Positions 9,218 through 17,474 of a DNA stretch of 33,131 nt are shown here, one piece after another. The notes below the pieces were generated by a model. It saw only the letters and a program-made list of their open reading frames with translations. It was not told where the DNA came from and did no database searches. Position 1 is the first letter of the stretch. Every line of letters starts with the position of its first letter. The position numbers and the translations under genes are program-made. Source of the DNA: a virus; IMG/VR virus record IMGVR_UViG_3300035670_000817, positions 1 to 33,131 of that record. The stretch is one strand, 5' to 3'.

Positions 9218-10822
9218 TTAAAATTGAAATACTAATTTAATTTCTTCTGCTTGGCCAATAGACCGGTCTACTTTCAAAATATTATTATTATATAGTATGT
9301 CGCCAGCATAAGGTTGAAATTCTGAGTTTTGCAAAGAAACAACAGGCCTCGAAACACTGGAGTTTGCGCCAATTAATGGCGCGCCGACAGAAATTGTTCC
9401 GTAAACATTAGACAATTTAACAACAGTAGATGTTTGGCTCACAACATAACCTTCAAATGTTTTGGACGTTGGAGAGCCTTGAAATACTTGTTCATTTTGC
9501 AAATATTCCGCACCACTCAAAAGCGTGACATTAGACAATTGTGAAATGACAGTATTCGCGTTAGCATAATCGACTGGAGATGAATTGCCATATTTTATAG
9601 GGCTTGTAAGAAGGCCGTATTGTCTAAATGATACGTCTGTTGGAATAATTCCCGATTCAGAGGCATCAACGTCTCCAATTCTAGAAAGTACCATTACATT
9701 ATTTGCTGCGAGCTCGACCGCTGGATTATAACCATGCCCAAATTTTGGAGGCAAAACAACTCTAGCCGAAGCTCCTGTTCCAGATCCATAAATTATGACA
9801 TTTGCTCTAGTGTAACCAACACCGCTGTTTATGACTTCTATTTTACTGATTTGCGTGTTTGCGTATATGTAGTCTGTAAGCGTTCCAGAACCATCACCTT
9901 CAATCACAATTCTAGTTGAAAATGTAATAGAGTTGGCGAAAGTGCCTCCACCAGCAGATATTGTTGGATTTGAGAGTGTGACTGTTTTTGTTTCGGTTGT
10001 TAAACCCGTTATGTAGGTTCCATCGATTATTCCCTGTCCACTAACAGACATATTTAACTTTATGTTGGACGAGGAAAGGTCTATATCATCACTTATGATG
10101 ATTGAATCCGAGCTTATAGCGAACGACTGTACATTTACTGTAGTGTCTGTATATCCTTCACCGCGACTAGTTATAACAATTTTACTGAGTCCACCATCGA
10201 GCAAATTGTTATTTCCTATGTCATAATTGATGTTCGATACATTAGCTATTGCATAGGGTACCGGCATCCAATCGTCTGTCAAGAATTTATTAGAATCCCT
10301 GACATTGTAAAGATATTTCCACAAATAACCGGTGGAATCGGAGATAGAATCTGCGGTATATATGAACCCGTCATTTTCGTTATAATTTCCTGTGGGTTCG
10401 ACGGTCGACAATCCTGATACGTTATTGCACAGGCATTTATACACATCTCCCTGTGTGTTCATAACATACATCGGATATATGATTCTTTCGTCATTCTCAT
10501 CATATGTTGTTGATAATAAAAAATCTAGTTCGACAGTATCATCATATTGTTTGTATTTTGTATTTGCAGACCAAACATATCTTGGAATCACATATTCAAT
10601 GTCACCGGGAAAAACTTTTTTGGCTGCAATCATATTATCCCAAATACTTTTTTCATTCACAGCAGTATCCGTGATTGTAGAAACAACATTGTCGTTTGCA
10701 TAGTTTGTCGATTTTGAAAGATAAATGTAACCGACAGTCCTATTATCATTTTTTGCAAATACTTCTTTAAAGGATTTTGCCGCCTCTGTTTTGTATTTTC
10801 TAGAAAGATAGTAATTAGCCAT
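9218..10822 (-). CDS. 8: Baseplate wedge protein gp8, enlarged
   Basis: The protein has 534 residues against 334 in T4 gp8. The N-terminal part follows T4 gp8: IWDNMIAAKKVFPGDIEYVI with PRYVW, then YPMYVMNTQGDVYKCL, GYLWKYLYNV and DDWMPVPY. The C-terminus ends EEIKLVFQF, matching the EEINILFTF end of T4 gp8. Between residues about 205 and 400 there is a large insertion with glycine-rich repeats (SKIVITSRGEGYT, SKIEVINSGVGYTRANVIIYG followed by GTGASARV). gp8 dimers join gp7 and gp10 in the wedge. The stop of the gp7-like gene lies 12 bases upstream; ATAAATAA lies between the genes in place of a Shine-Dalgarno. Confidence 0.85.
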   Translation of the reverse strand: MANYYLSRKYKTEAAKSFKEVFAKNDNRTVGYIYLSKSTNYANDNVVSTITDTAVNEKSIWDNMIAAKKVFPGDIEYVIPRYVWSANTKYKQYDDTVELDFLLSTTYDENDERIIYPMYVMNTQGDVYKCLCNNVSGLSTVEPTGNYNENDGFIYTADSISDSTGYLWKYLYNVRDSNKFLTDDWMPVPYAIANVSNINYDIGNNNLLDGGLSKIVITSRGEGYTDTTVNVQSFAISSDSIIISDDIDLSSSNIKLNMSVSGQGIIDGTYITGLTTETKTVTLSNPTISAGGGTFANSITFSTRIVIEGDGSGTLTDYIYANTQISKIEVINSGVGYTRANVIIYGSGTGASARVVLPPKFGHGYNPAVELAANNVMVLSRIGDVDASESGIIPTDVSFRQYGLLTSPIKYGNSSPVDYANANTVISQLSNVTLLSGAEYLQNEQVFQGSPTSKTFEGYVVSQTSTVVKLSNVYGTISVGAPLIGANSSVSRPVVSLQNSEFQPYAGDILYNNNILKVDRSIGQAEEIKLVFQF

Positions 10823-10827
10823 AGAGT

Positions 10828-10835
10828 TTATTTAT
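10828..10835 (-). promoter_or_regulatory. ATAAATAA motif just before gp8 start
   Basis: The minus strand reads ATAAATAA ending 5 bases before the gp8 ATG, at the stop codon of the upstream gene. It resembles the T4 late -10 TATAAATA, but transcription from it would leave almost no leader. It may instead be an AT-rich translation-initiation context, as no Shine-Dalgarno is present. Confidence 0.25.
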
Positions 10836-13321
10836 CACACAATTTTAATAATTTTGTTGTTTGAATTGGTGTTAAATTGTCCGCCACCATAAACGGTGAA
10901 GGTCGCATTATTTCCGTTCGTGCTAGGAGTTCCCGTAGGAACATCAGCATAAGACCCTCCAGTATTCAACACAACTTTAACTATCGAACCTGTGCTGTTA
11001 GTGGTGAATGCGGCATTCGCTGCAACATTATCGGTGTCTGTACTACTAAAGACAATGAATCCGTTAGTGTAACCGTTACCCGAGTTTGCAATTTCAATAG
11101 ATGTTATTGGTCCTCTGTCGATAGTCATTACTGTGTTACTCAATATCGAATTGATTGTCCTAGTTTCGTCGTTAATTGCAATTTGTGTGCCTGGGCCAAT
11201 AATGCCGACCGCGTTAGCATCTTCGAAATAGGTATTAGTACCAATTATATAAATTGAACTATTAATATTAACTGTACCAGCAACAGTTTTCGTTATTGTG
11301 CTATTTACCATGCCTTGCAAATTCGAATTCGCAAGCACCGCAATTTTGTAGCGAGCATAATTTATTAAGCCCGAAGGATGCAATAAGTCTTTTAGTAAGG
11401 TTTTATATCTTTTGAATTCTGTTTGAGAACTCAAAACATATGCATAATCTAGATAGTAATCTCTACCCTGTAATCTAATTTCTTCCGATGAGATAATACC
11501 ATCTAAGGATTTCCAACGACCAGGAATATCTTGAACCGAAGCCGTCAAATTGGCATACGCTTTAGCTGTTCCGTCTCCAGATTGTGATAAATCTATTCCA
11601 GGAGTTATTCTGTAACCACTACCGGATTCAAGAATTTTGATTCTTAATATTTCTCCCGCAGGGTTTTCTGCTGGAACAGATTCGAATGATTCACCAGTAG
11701 CCATTAATAAAGAAACATTCAATATTGCATTAGATCCATTTGCAGAAGAAACTGTTATCAGAGGAGGATGTGCAATATTATAACCGAGGCCTCCGTCTAC
11801 AATCGTTATCTTACTAATACCATTTGTTCCTGCTGTGACAGCTGACACAAACGCATTGGCACCTTGACCGGAAAAGTGCGGAGGAACATTTGTGAAAATG
11901 AGTCTGTCACCAACAGAATAGTCCGAGCCACTTGAGGTAACATTTATTTTACCAATTATATCCAAGTCCTTTAATCTTAAACTTGTGTTCGATATTTGCG
12001 TGGAAAAAATTCTCAGGTCTAGTGGTTCAGAGGAAGTAACCAAACTCACCTGAACATTAGTAGAAGTGATAATTCCAAGGTCACTTATGGTTTCATAAGT
12101 GAGTGATTCTGAGATTATTGAATTGGCATTTTCAGTCAAGGCTCCTGGAAATCCATAATCCAAATCAGAAATGTTTACATTCGCATAATCGGATATGATA
12201 TCTATGTTAACATTTACAGTATTTGGTGTCGTTATTCCTGTTGAGTCTACAATATCCACAACAGCAGAGAAAAATGTGTTTGAATATCCATTGGCTTGTA
12301 TTTGGTTGTTTAATTTGAAACCCACACCGCCAGATAACACATTTAATTCTTCAACTACACCAGAAGCAACTTCATCAACTATGGCTAATGCTTTAGTTGT
12401 TGATGTACCAAGAATGATTACTGGGTCGCCGACATTATAACTAGATCCACCATCAGTAATAGTTATTTTTTGAATATCTGAATATGCTTGAAGTGTTAAT
12501 GGTATTTCATTGTCTGTATCGTCTATAATGGAAGTTGTTAAAAACTCTCCATTTATAAAACTACCCGTAGTGTTTTTTTCGTTCAAGAACAATTGAAAAA
12601 ATGTTAAACCACCAACATTTCTTTTTGCCGTGTTTTCAATTATAGAAAAGGCACTCGACAGTCTGCCTGTTATTTTTCTATTTTCTATGAAAGAAATAAT
12701 GAAATTATCATAATATATCTTAATTGTTGTGTTGGATGCTGGTGATTCGTTGAAAACCACCCTTCTATATTCTTTTTGGTAATAATAATCGTTTGTTAAA
12801 ACGTCATTAACATAAATGCTCAAATTGTCCGCATTTGTTTCATAGGGAACGTAATAAACTTTCTTGGTGCCATCTGAAATGTACTCACTATATACGGTGG
12901 GTTCAACACGAAGAATTTGTTCTTTCGTCCATCTACCATCAGAAGCTCTAAGTATATTATCTGATAGGCTATCAACTGACGCACTATCGTTGAACAACAT
13001 TCTAAACAAAAGTTTATAAGAACTTTCAGAGCCCTTTGAAAGATATAATGGAAGAATATTCTTTATCAGAATATCTTTGCTTAATTTTGCGTCTAGTGGT
13101 ATAAAAGGTAGAAAACTATTAAAAAAATTCTTTTCAAATTCATCGAGTGACGAATCTACATCTGTTATATAACGTAAATCTTTTCCCTTACCATAGACAC
13201 TATTTTGACTATCCAAATATTCATAATAAGCCTCTAAAAAAGAAATGAACAATGGATATTCATCTCGAATGAATTCCGGTACTTGTCTGTTTATCAGTAG
13301 TGAAGTTTTTAAATCAGACAT
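10835..13321 (-). CDS. Baseplate wedge gp7-like structural protein
   Basis: An 828-residue protein placed between gp6 and gp8, exactly where T4 has gene 7 (1032 residues). The N-terminus (VPEFIRDEYPLFISFLEAYY, YLSKGSESSYKLLFRMLFND) is a conserved helical domain that I recall from large baseplate proteins of marine T4-like phages. From about residue 280 onward there are at least six glycine-rich modules (IQKITITDGGSSYNVGDPV, INVTSSGSDYSVGD, KITIVDGGLGYNIAHPP, LRIKILESGSGYRITPG, SIEIANSGNGYTNG, IVKVVLNTGGSYADVP) interrupted by unique sequence. gp7 assignment rests on synteny more than on sequence. It starts 3 bases after the gp6 stop with no obvious Shine-Dalgarno. Confidence 0.65.
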   Translation of the reverse strand: MSDLKTSLLINRQVPEFIRDEYPLFISFLEAYYEYLDSQNSVYGKGKDLRYITDVDSSLDEFEKNFFNSFLPFIPLDAKLSKDILIKNILPLYLSKGSESSYKLLFRMLFNDSASVDSLSDNILRASDGRWTKEQILRVEPTVYSEYISDGTKKVYYVPYETNADNLSIYVNDVLTNDYYYQKEYRRVVFNESPASNTTIKIYYDNFIISFIENRKITGRLSSAFSIIENTAKRNVGGLTFFQLFLNEKNTTGSFINGEFLTTSIIDDTDNEIPLTLQAYSDIQKITITDGGSSYNVGDPVIILGTSTTKALAIVDEVASGVVEELNVLSGGVGFKLNNQIQANGYSNTFFSAVVDIVDSTGITTPNTVNVNIDIISDYANVNISDLDYGFPGALTENANSIISESLTYETISDLGIITSTNVQVSLVTSSEPLDLRIFSTQISNTSLRLKDLDIIGKINVTSSGSDYSVGDRLIFTNVPPHFSGQGANAFVSAVTAGTNGISKITIVDGGLGYNIAHPPLITVSSANGSNAILNVSLLMATGESFESVPAENPAGEILRIKILESGSGYRITPGIDLSQSGDGTAKAYANLTASVQDIPGRWKSLDGIISSEEIRLQGRDYYLDYAYVLSSQTEFKRYKTLLKDLLHPSGLINYARYKIAVLANSNLQGMVNSTITKTVAGTVNINSSIYIIGTNTYFEDANAVGIIGPGTQIAINDETRTINSILSNTVMTIDRGPITSIEIANSGNGYTNGFIVFSSTDTDNVAANAAFTTNSTGSIVKVVLNTGGSYADVPTGTPSTNGNNATFTVYGGGQFNTNSNNKIIKIV

Positions 13322-13324
13322 TGT

Positions 13325-15379
13325 TTATATTGGTATTAAAGTTATTCCAATTGCGGAGGAATCATTTTCATCAATGGTTAAAATGGTATTTCTATTGGAC
13401 TGAATTATGTTATCTTGAAGACCACAATTCACTCTCACATAACCATCAGAGGTTGAAGAAGAAAGTATATTCAAATCATTTAATGTTATGACACCTGACA
13501 AATAATTTATCTCACCCAAATCGGGAATGACAACAACTCTTTCAGCACTAGAGGTATAGTAAACGGCTCTTAATTTTCCAATACTGTTATCAATAACTGC
13601 CTGAGCAGAAGCGCCAAATCCATTGCCTCCACTTATCACTACTGTAGCTCTATTATAATCAATACCGGGATTAGTAATTACAATACTTTGAATTCTACCA
13701 AATTCAACAATTGCTCGAGCTGTTGCTCCAAATCCATCACCAACAATAGTTACTGTTGGTTCTGTTGTATAACCGGAACCAGAATCTAGAATATCAATTG
13801 AATTTATTCCTGTCGATGATTTAGGAATTTCTTCTATGAAAACCGTCCTACGAATATTGTCTGCATCTAAAACGTCAAACTCCGAAGAACTTACCTTGTT
13901 GATTGGTGTTCCCTGAGTTATTGCTGCATCAAAATCTAGAACATAGTTATTTGTTGCGTTTAATGTAGGCAAAAATCTTTTTTGTGCTCGAAGAATTGTC
14001 TCTGAACCCAAAATTGAATTCACATCAGTATTGTCTATAGCTTCTTGAAATTTGGAAATAGCAAACTTAGATTTAAATTTATTGAGATTTTCGTTTTTGT
14101 AAAAAAACACCGACTGTCTAATCGAAGTTTTTAGAGCTTCAGATGTGCTTATAGTTTTTTTAGGATCGTATTGAACTTTGATTGAAAAATTCAAGTACAA
14201 ATATTCTGGGTCTCTAAATTCATTTCGAATAGTTATAATAGATTTTGGTTTAATTATATCTTTTAAAATTCTATCTTTTTCCGACTCAGAAATGAAATAA
14301 CCATCTGTCGGTTTAAGAGAAATGAAAACTTTACCATAAATCGGCGGAGATTCTTCTTCACCACCCCAAACTGAAATGGAGTCTAGTTTTGGATATTTTC
14401 TGATAATATATGATTCATAATCAGAGATGGCGACTAATCTATCTTGACTGGTGAATTGTGTTGGGGCCAGTTTTTTGATTGAATCGACAGTTTCTCTTAA
14501 CGAACCTCCCGAAGATTCTTGTACCGTTTGTAAGGTGTAAGAGTAAGAATTGAAATCTGTATCTACAGTATCCGCAACAACAAAATTTGAAATCTTATTC
14601 GCGTCTGGCCCGTTAGTTACCAAATATTCGACCGTAACAATCGACTGATTTTTTGGTCTTTTACCCAAAATATTATCACCAAAATATATTTGATATCTAT
14701 TATTTCTACCTTCTTGTAAATAGAAAATTTTTGAATCTGGAGTCACTTCAGTAACATCATTCACCAGTTCATAGACTTCCGACGAAGTATTTGATAATGA
14801 ATCGCGGACTTTAACAGTAATTGTTTCGGTGTCTATATTAGTTTCTGGTATGGTAAATATGTACTTTGGATTAGTTTGTTCATCACAGACAAAATTGTAA
14901 ACCAATAATTCGCCCTCATTTATTTCTAAATTTTCAAAATAGAATTCATTGTTGGCTTTAGTTACTGTTGTTTCATTAAGTACAACAAAATTAAATGAAC
15001 GATTGTCCACAAGACTGGTTTTAAATGAAAACCCTCTTCTCAGAGAGAGTGTCGTATCTGTTGTTGAGGCTCCAGAAAAAGTTAAATTGATTGTTGCTCT
15101 AGAAGATGATACCGAGAATGGAGTATATCCTAAAGTCTTTGCGTGAGAGACTACTGAATCTCTCAGACTTGCACTATCTAAAAAAGATTCATTAGCTACC
15201 ATGTTCAAATAATAAGCATTGTAGTGCGTATTATATGCAAGAATGTCCAAGAGAATGTTTAAACCAGATCCTTCAAAATCGTAATCTTGAAATTCAGATT
15301 GACTTCTTAAAAAATTTTTAAGATTATTTTTGATTGTATCGAAATCTAATTCGGTAACAGTAAGTTGCTGATTTGACAT
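13325..15379 (-). CDS. 6: Baseplate wedge protein gp6
   Basis: A 684-residue protein (T4 gp6 is 660). The N-terminal region LTVTELDFDTIKNNLKNFLR and GSGLNILLDILAYNTHYNAY is the signature of the gp6/baseplate J-like family, which forms the inner wedge ring and dimerises with gp25. A central region (residues about 330-420) holds ESYIIRKYPKLDSISVWGGE and the conserved VFISLKP. Near residues 530-600 a pair of glycine-rich repeats (DILDSGSGYTTEPTVTIVG, IVITNPGIDYNRATVVISG) is inserted, absent from T4 gp6 as I know it. It lies 4 bases downstream of gp25, in conserved order gp25-gp6-gp7-gp8. The start at 15379 has no Shine-Dalgarno but gives the expected N-terminus. Confidence 0.9.
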   Translation of the reverse strand: MSNQQLTVTELDFDTIKNNLKNFLRSQSEFQDYDFEGSGLNILLDILAYNTHYNAYYLNMVANESFLDSASLRDSVVSHAKTLGYTPFSVSSSRATINLTFSGASTTDTTLSLRRGFSFKTSLVDNRSFNFVVLNETTVTKANNEFYFENLEINEGELLVYNFVCDEQTNPKYIFTIPETNIDTETITVKVRDSLSNTSSEVYELVNDVTEVTPDSKIFYLQEGRNNRYQIYFGDNILGKRPKNQSIVTVEYLVTNGPDANKISNFVVADTVDTDFNSYSYTLQTVQESSGGSLRETVDSIKKLAPTQFTSQDRLVAISDYESYIIRKYPKLDSISVWGGEEESPPIYGKVFISLKPTDGYFISESEKDRILKDIIKPKSIITIRNEFRDPEYLYLNFSIKVQYDPKKTISTSEALKTSIRQSVFFYKNENLNKFKSKFAISKFQEAIDNTDVNSILGSETILRAQKRFLPTLNATNNYVLDFDAAITQGTPINKVSSSEFDVLDADNIRRTVFIEEIPKSSTGINSIDILDSGSGYTTEPTVTIVGDGFGATARAIVEFGRIQSIVITNPGIDYNRATVVISGGNGFGASAQAVIDNSIGKLRAVYYTSSAERVVVIPDLGEINYLSGVITLNDLNILSSSTSDGYVRVNCGLQDNIIQSNRNTILTIDENDSSAIGITLIPI

Positions 15380-15383
15380 TTTT

Positions 15384-15788
15384 TTAACGTAATCTTTCTA
15401 AGAAAAATGTTACTACTATGGGTTCTGTCCTATTAACTATAGAAAATTTTAAAGTTACCTCAAAAGAATTTCTGTCATAATCTGGTCTAACTGAAACATC
15501 AATCACTCGAGCTCTGGGCTCGAAGTTTTCAATAACTTCTTGTATCTCTCTCTGAAGAGCGCTGGCGGTAACAACATCCATATTTTCGAAAAGCAATCTT
15601 CGAACATTTGAGGCGATTTCTGGATGAAAAGGCTTTTCATATGAATTCAGAGATACTAAATTTTTTACCGCGTAGACAACAGCCATCTCATCAACATGTT
15701 TGTTAATATCTTTTCGCGATGGATGAACTATAAACTTCAAATCCAAATCGCTAAATTTTCTTATTGTTTTTGTGACTACTGTTGCCAT
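15384..15788 (-). CDS. 25: Baseplate wedge protein gp25
   Basis: A 134-residue protein matching T4 gp25 in length (132) and layout. Visible family features are the N-terminal FSDLDLKFIVHPSRKDI, the middle VKNLVSLNSYEKPFHPEIASN with VRRLLFEN, and a C-terminal beta pair (RARVIDVSVRPDYDRNSF, EVTLKFSI). gp25-like proteins (also TssE in type VI secretion) connect the wedge to the first sheath ring and carry the conserved EPR-like motif; here NFEPRARV is present. It begins 7 bases after the unknown gene at 15796 and is followed by gp6. An ATAAATAA element sits 3 bases before the ATG instead of a Shine-Dalgarno. Confidence 0.93.
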   Translation of the reverse strand: MATVVTKTIRKFSDLDLKFIVHPSRKDINKHVDEMAVVYAVKNLVSLNSYEKPFHPEIASNVRRLLFENMDVVTASALQREIQEVIENFEPRARVIDVSVRPDYDRNSFEVTLKFSIVNRTEPIVVTFFLERLR

Positions 15789-15791
15789 CTG

Positions 15792-15799
15792 TTATTTAT
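15792..15799 (-). promoter_or_regulatory. ATAAATAA motif just before gp25 start
   Basis: The minus strand reads ATAAATAA, overlapping the stop codon of the upstream gene and ending 3 bases before the gp25 ATG. Same arrangement as at gp8. It could be a late-promoter-like element giving an almost leaderless message, or only an AT-rich start context. Confidence 0.25.
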
Positions 15800-16614
15800 G
15801 TTGGGTTTAGTCGTTGTTTTATTTTTTCGGTGCCTATAAAATTGTCAACCAGATACGATTTCGATTGTCCCATTGACGGACCGGAGAAAAATTCGACTTT
15901 ATCGTAATCGGATAAAACACTTAAACTTTGTGTATAAAAGTTTTCATCATGGTCTATTCTCGCCTGCAAAAAGTTTCCGAGATCCGTAATAAAAGTTTCT
16001 ATATCACTTATTTGTTGTGATGTTAAGTTTGAAGTTTTTTCGAACATAGTCACAGAAATACTATTGTTTACGGTTTGCTGTATGTCTCCAAGTTGATTGG
16101 CGTAATTATTTAATGTATCCCCCACTAAAATGCTTGTGAAATTTCCTAGAGTGGTTGATGTGTTCGATACGCCATCATATTGATAAGTCAAATATGATAA
16201 TGTTGTACCAACACCTAGCCCAGTAATCAAAAATGGTTTATCTTCTACCAATAAATCAATATTTCCATTTGATGATTCAAAATTCGTTACTCCAGAAATT
16301 CTATTCGTATGGTCCAAATAATCTTGTGATACATTCGAAACCACCGCACACTCAGTCTCTACAACATTGAGTGATGTGACGTTGTTCGAATCTGATGCAA
16401 TCAAATTTGAATACGATATGATTTCATTTATTGCGTTCGCTACAGGATTAACAAAGTAACCATCAGTATCAGTATTTGCAATATCCTCAAATTGCCAATT
16501 CTCTAGTAATGGAGGCAGCGATTGTAGGTGTTCCAAAACAGGCTGGTCATAAGGTTTTACCGCATTATCTGGGTCACTAAAATTATATTGTAATCTAGAA
16601 AAAATACTTGACAT
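15796..16614 (-). CDS. Unknown baseplate-operon protein
   Basis: A 272-residue protein that I do not recognise. It has no signal peptide or membrane segment. The N-terminus (FSRLQYNFSDPDNAVKPYDQ, LPPLLENWQFEDIA) is followed by a mostly helical, Ser/Asn/Thr-rich body, and the C-terminal part (YDKVEFFSGPSMGQSKSYLV) ends in KQRLNPT. It lies between the spike beta-helix gene and gp25, so it is probably a virion or assembly protein of the hub or inner wedge. AAGGAAA lies 4 bases before the ATG. It could be a diverged equivalent of a T4 hub component that is otherwise missing here (such as gp28), but nothing in the sequence proves this. Confidence 0.55.
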   Translation of the reverse strand: MSSIFSRLQYNFSDPDNAVKPYDQPVLEHLQSLPPLLENWQFEDIANTDTDGYFVNPVANAINEIISYSNLIASDSNNVTSLNVVETECAVVSNVSQDYLDHTNRISGVTNFESSNGNIDLLVEDKPFLITGLGVGTTLSYLTYQYDGVSNTSTTLGNFTSILVGDTLNNYANQLGDIQQTVNNSISVTMFEKTSNLTSQQISDIETFITDLGNFLQARIDHDENFYTQSLSVLSDYDKVEFFSGPSMGQSKSYLVDNFIGTEKIKQRLNPT

Positions 16615-16628
16615 TCAATTTCCTTTCA

Positions 16629-17450
16629 TTATACAAATTTTGGTCTAGCTCTACCGGTTTTAGGGTGTCTATGTACGTTAAAAATTGTTTTGTTGATTGA
16701 GTCCGTCATTAGAACTGCTCTCGAAACTCCCCAAAGTCCCAGAGGAGAATTCATAGAAACACCCGCAAATATCGATCCAGAACAAACTATGGTGAATGGT
16801 GCGGCAGCAGGAACACCTATTGAAAGTCCTCCAGTTGTTGAAACAAAACCTAACGCTCCAGCTCTAACTCCAGTTCCAGCATCAACTCTAGTTTTAGAAG
16901 TGATAATATCTCCTGTGATTGAACCACCAACACTCAGGTCGCCGTCAACATACAATTGGTCACCAACAGCTAGTCTCAAAGTTCCTAAAAGACTTTGATT
17001 GCATCCAATCGTCGTATCACCTTCTGAAACAATTTCAGATTCTCCTTGCACAACTTGTGTGAAGTTGCCATCAACCAAGAGTTCGTAGTTACCCTTCACA
17101 CGTTCTTTTTTGTTGCCCTCGACTGTCATTAAACAGTCGCCTTTAATTGTTATGTTGCAAATACCCTCGATTAGTACATTTTTATCTTTAGCGATTATCT
17201 CGTAACCATCACCAACAATTTTATGTACTTCAGTACCATCGGCTTGCATCTCTATAAACGTGCCAGTCCTATGATTTAACCTAACTCGTTCTCTACCAGG
17301 AGTATCGTCTAATTCGAAAAGATGACCGGACTCAGTTTCAGTAACATTATTATACGGATACTCCGGTGGAGTATCTCGGTTAGCGTCCGACTCTGGTTCT
17401 AGCCAGGTTGTATCTCCGGCAGGTTTTCCTTTTTTATATTCATCGACCAT
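16629..17450 (-). CDS. Spike beta-helix protein (separate gp5 C-terminal domain)
   Basis: A 273-residue protein resembling the C-terminal membrane-piercing beta-helix of T4 gp5/VgrG. Residues about 55-140 show short alternating strands with regular Gly and Asp turns: GTFIEMQADGTEVHKIVGDG, KNVLIEGICNITIKGDCLMT, GNYELLVDGNFTQVVQGES. A further repeat-rich part (DQLYVDGDLSVGGSITGDII) ends at NVHRHPKTGRARPKFV. AAAAGGAAATAG precedes the start. In T4 this fold is fused to the OB and lysozyme domains of gp5; here it is a stand-alone gene 24 bases downstream of the OB-fold gene. It should trimerise into the needle under the gp27 hub. The lack of an enzymatic domain is clear. Confidence 0.75.
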   Translation of the reverse strand: MVDEYKKGKPAGDTTWLEPESDANRDTPPEYPYNNVTETESGHLFELDDTPGRERVRLNHRTGTFIEMQADGTEVHKIVGDGYEIIAKDKNVLIEGICNITIKGDCLMTVEGNKKERVKGNYELLVDGNFTQVVQGESEIVSEGDTTIGCNQSLLGTLRLAVGDQLYVDGDLSVGGSITGDIITSKTRVDAGTGVRAGALGFVSTTGGLSIGVPAAAPFTIVCSGSIFAGVSMNSPLGLWGVSRAVLMTDSINKTIFNVHRHPKTGRARPKFV

Positions 17451-17474
17451 TACTATTTCCTTTTTTCAATTTCA

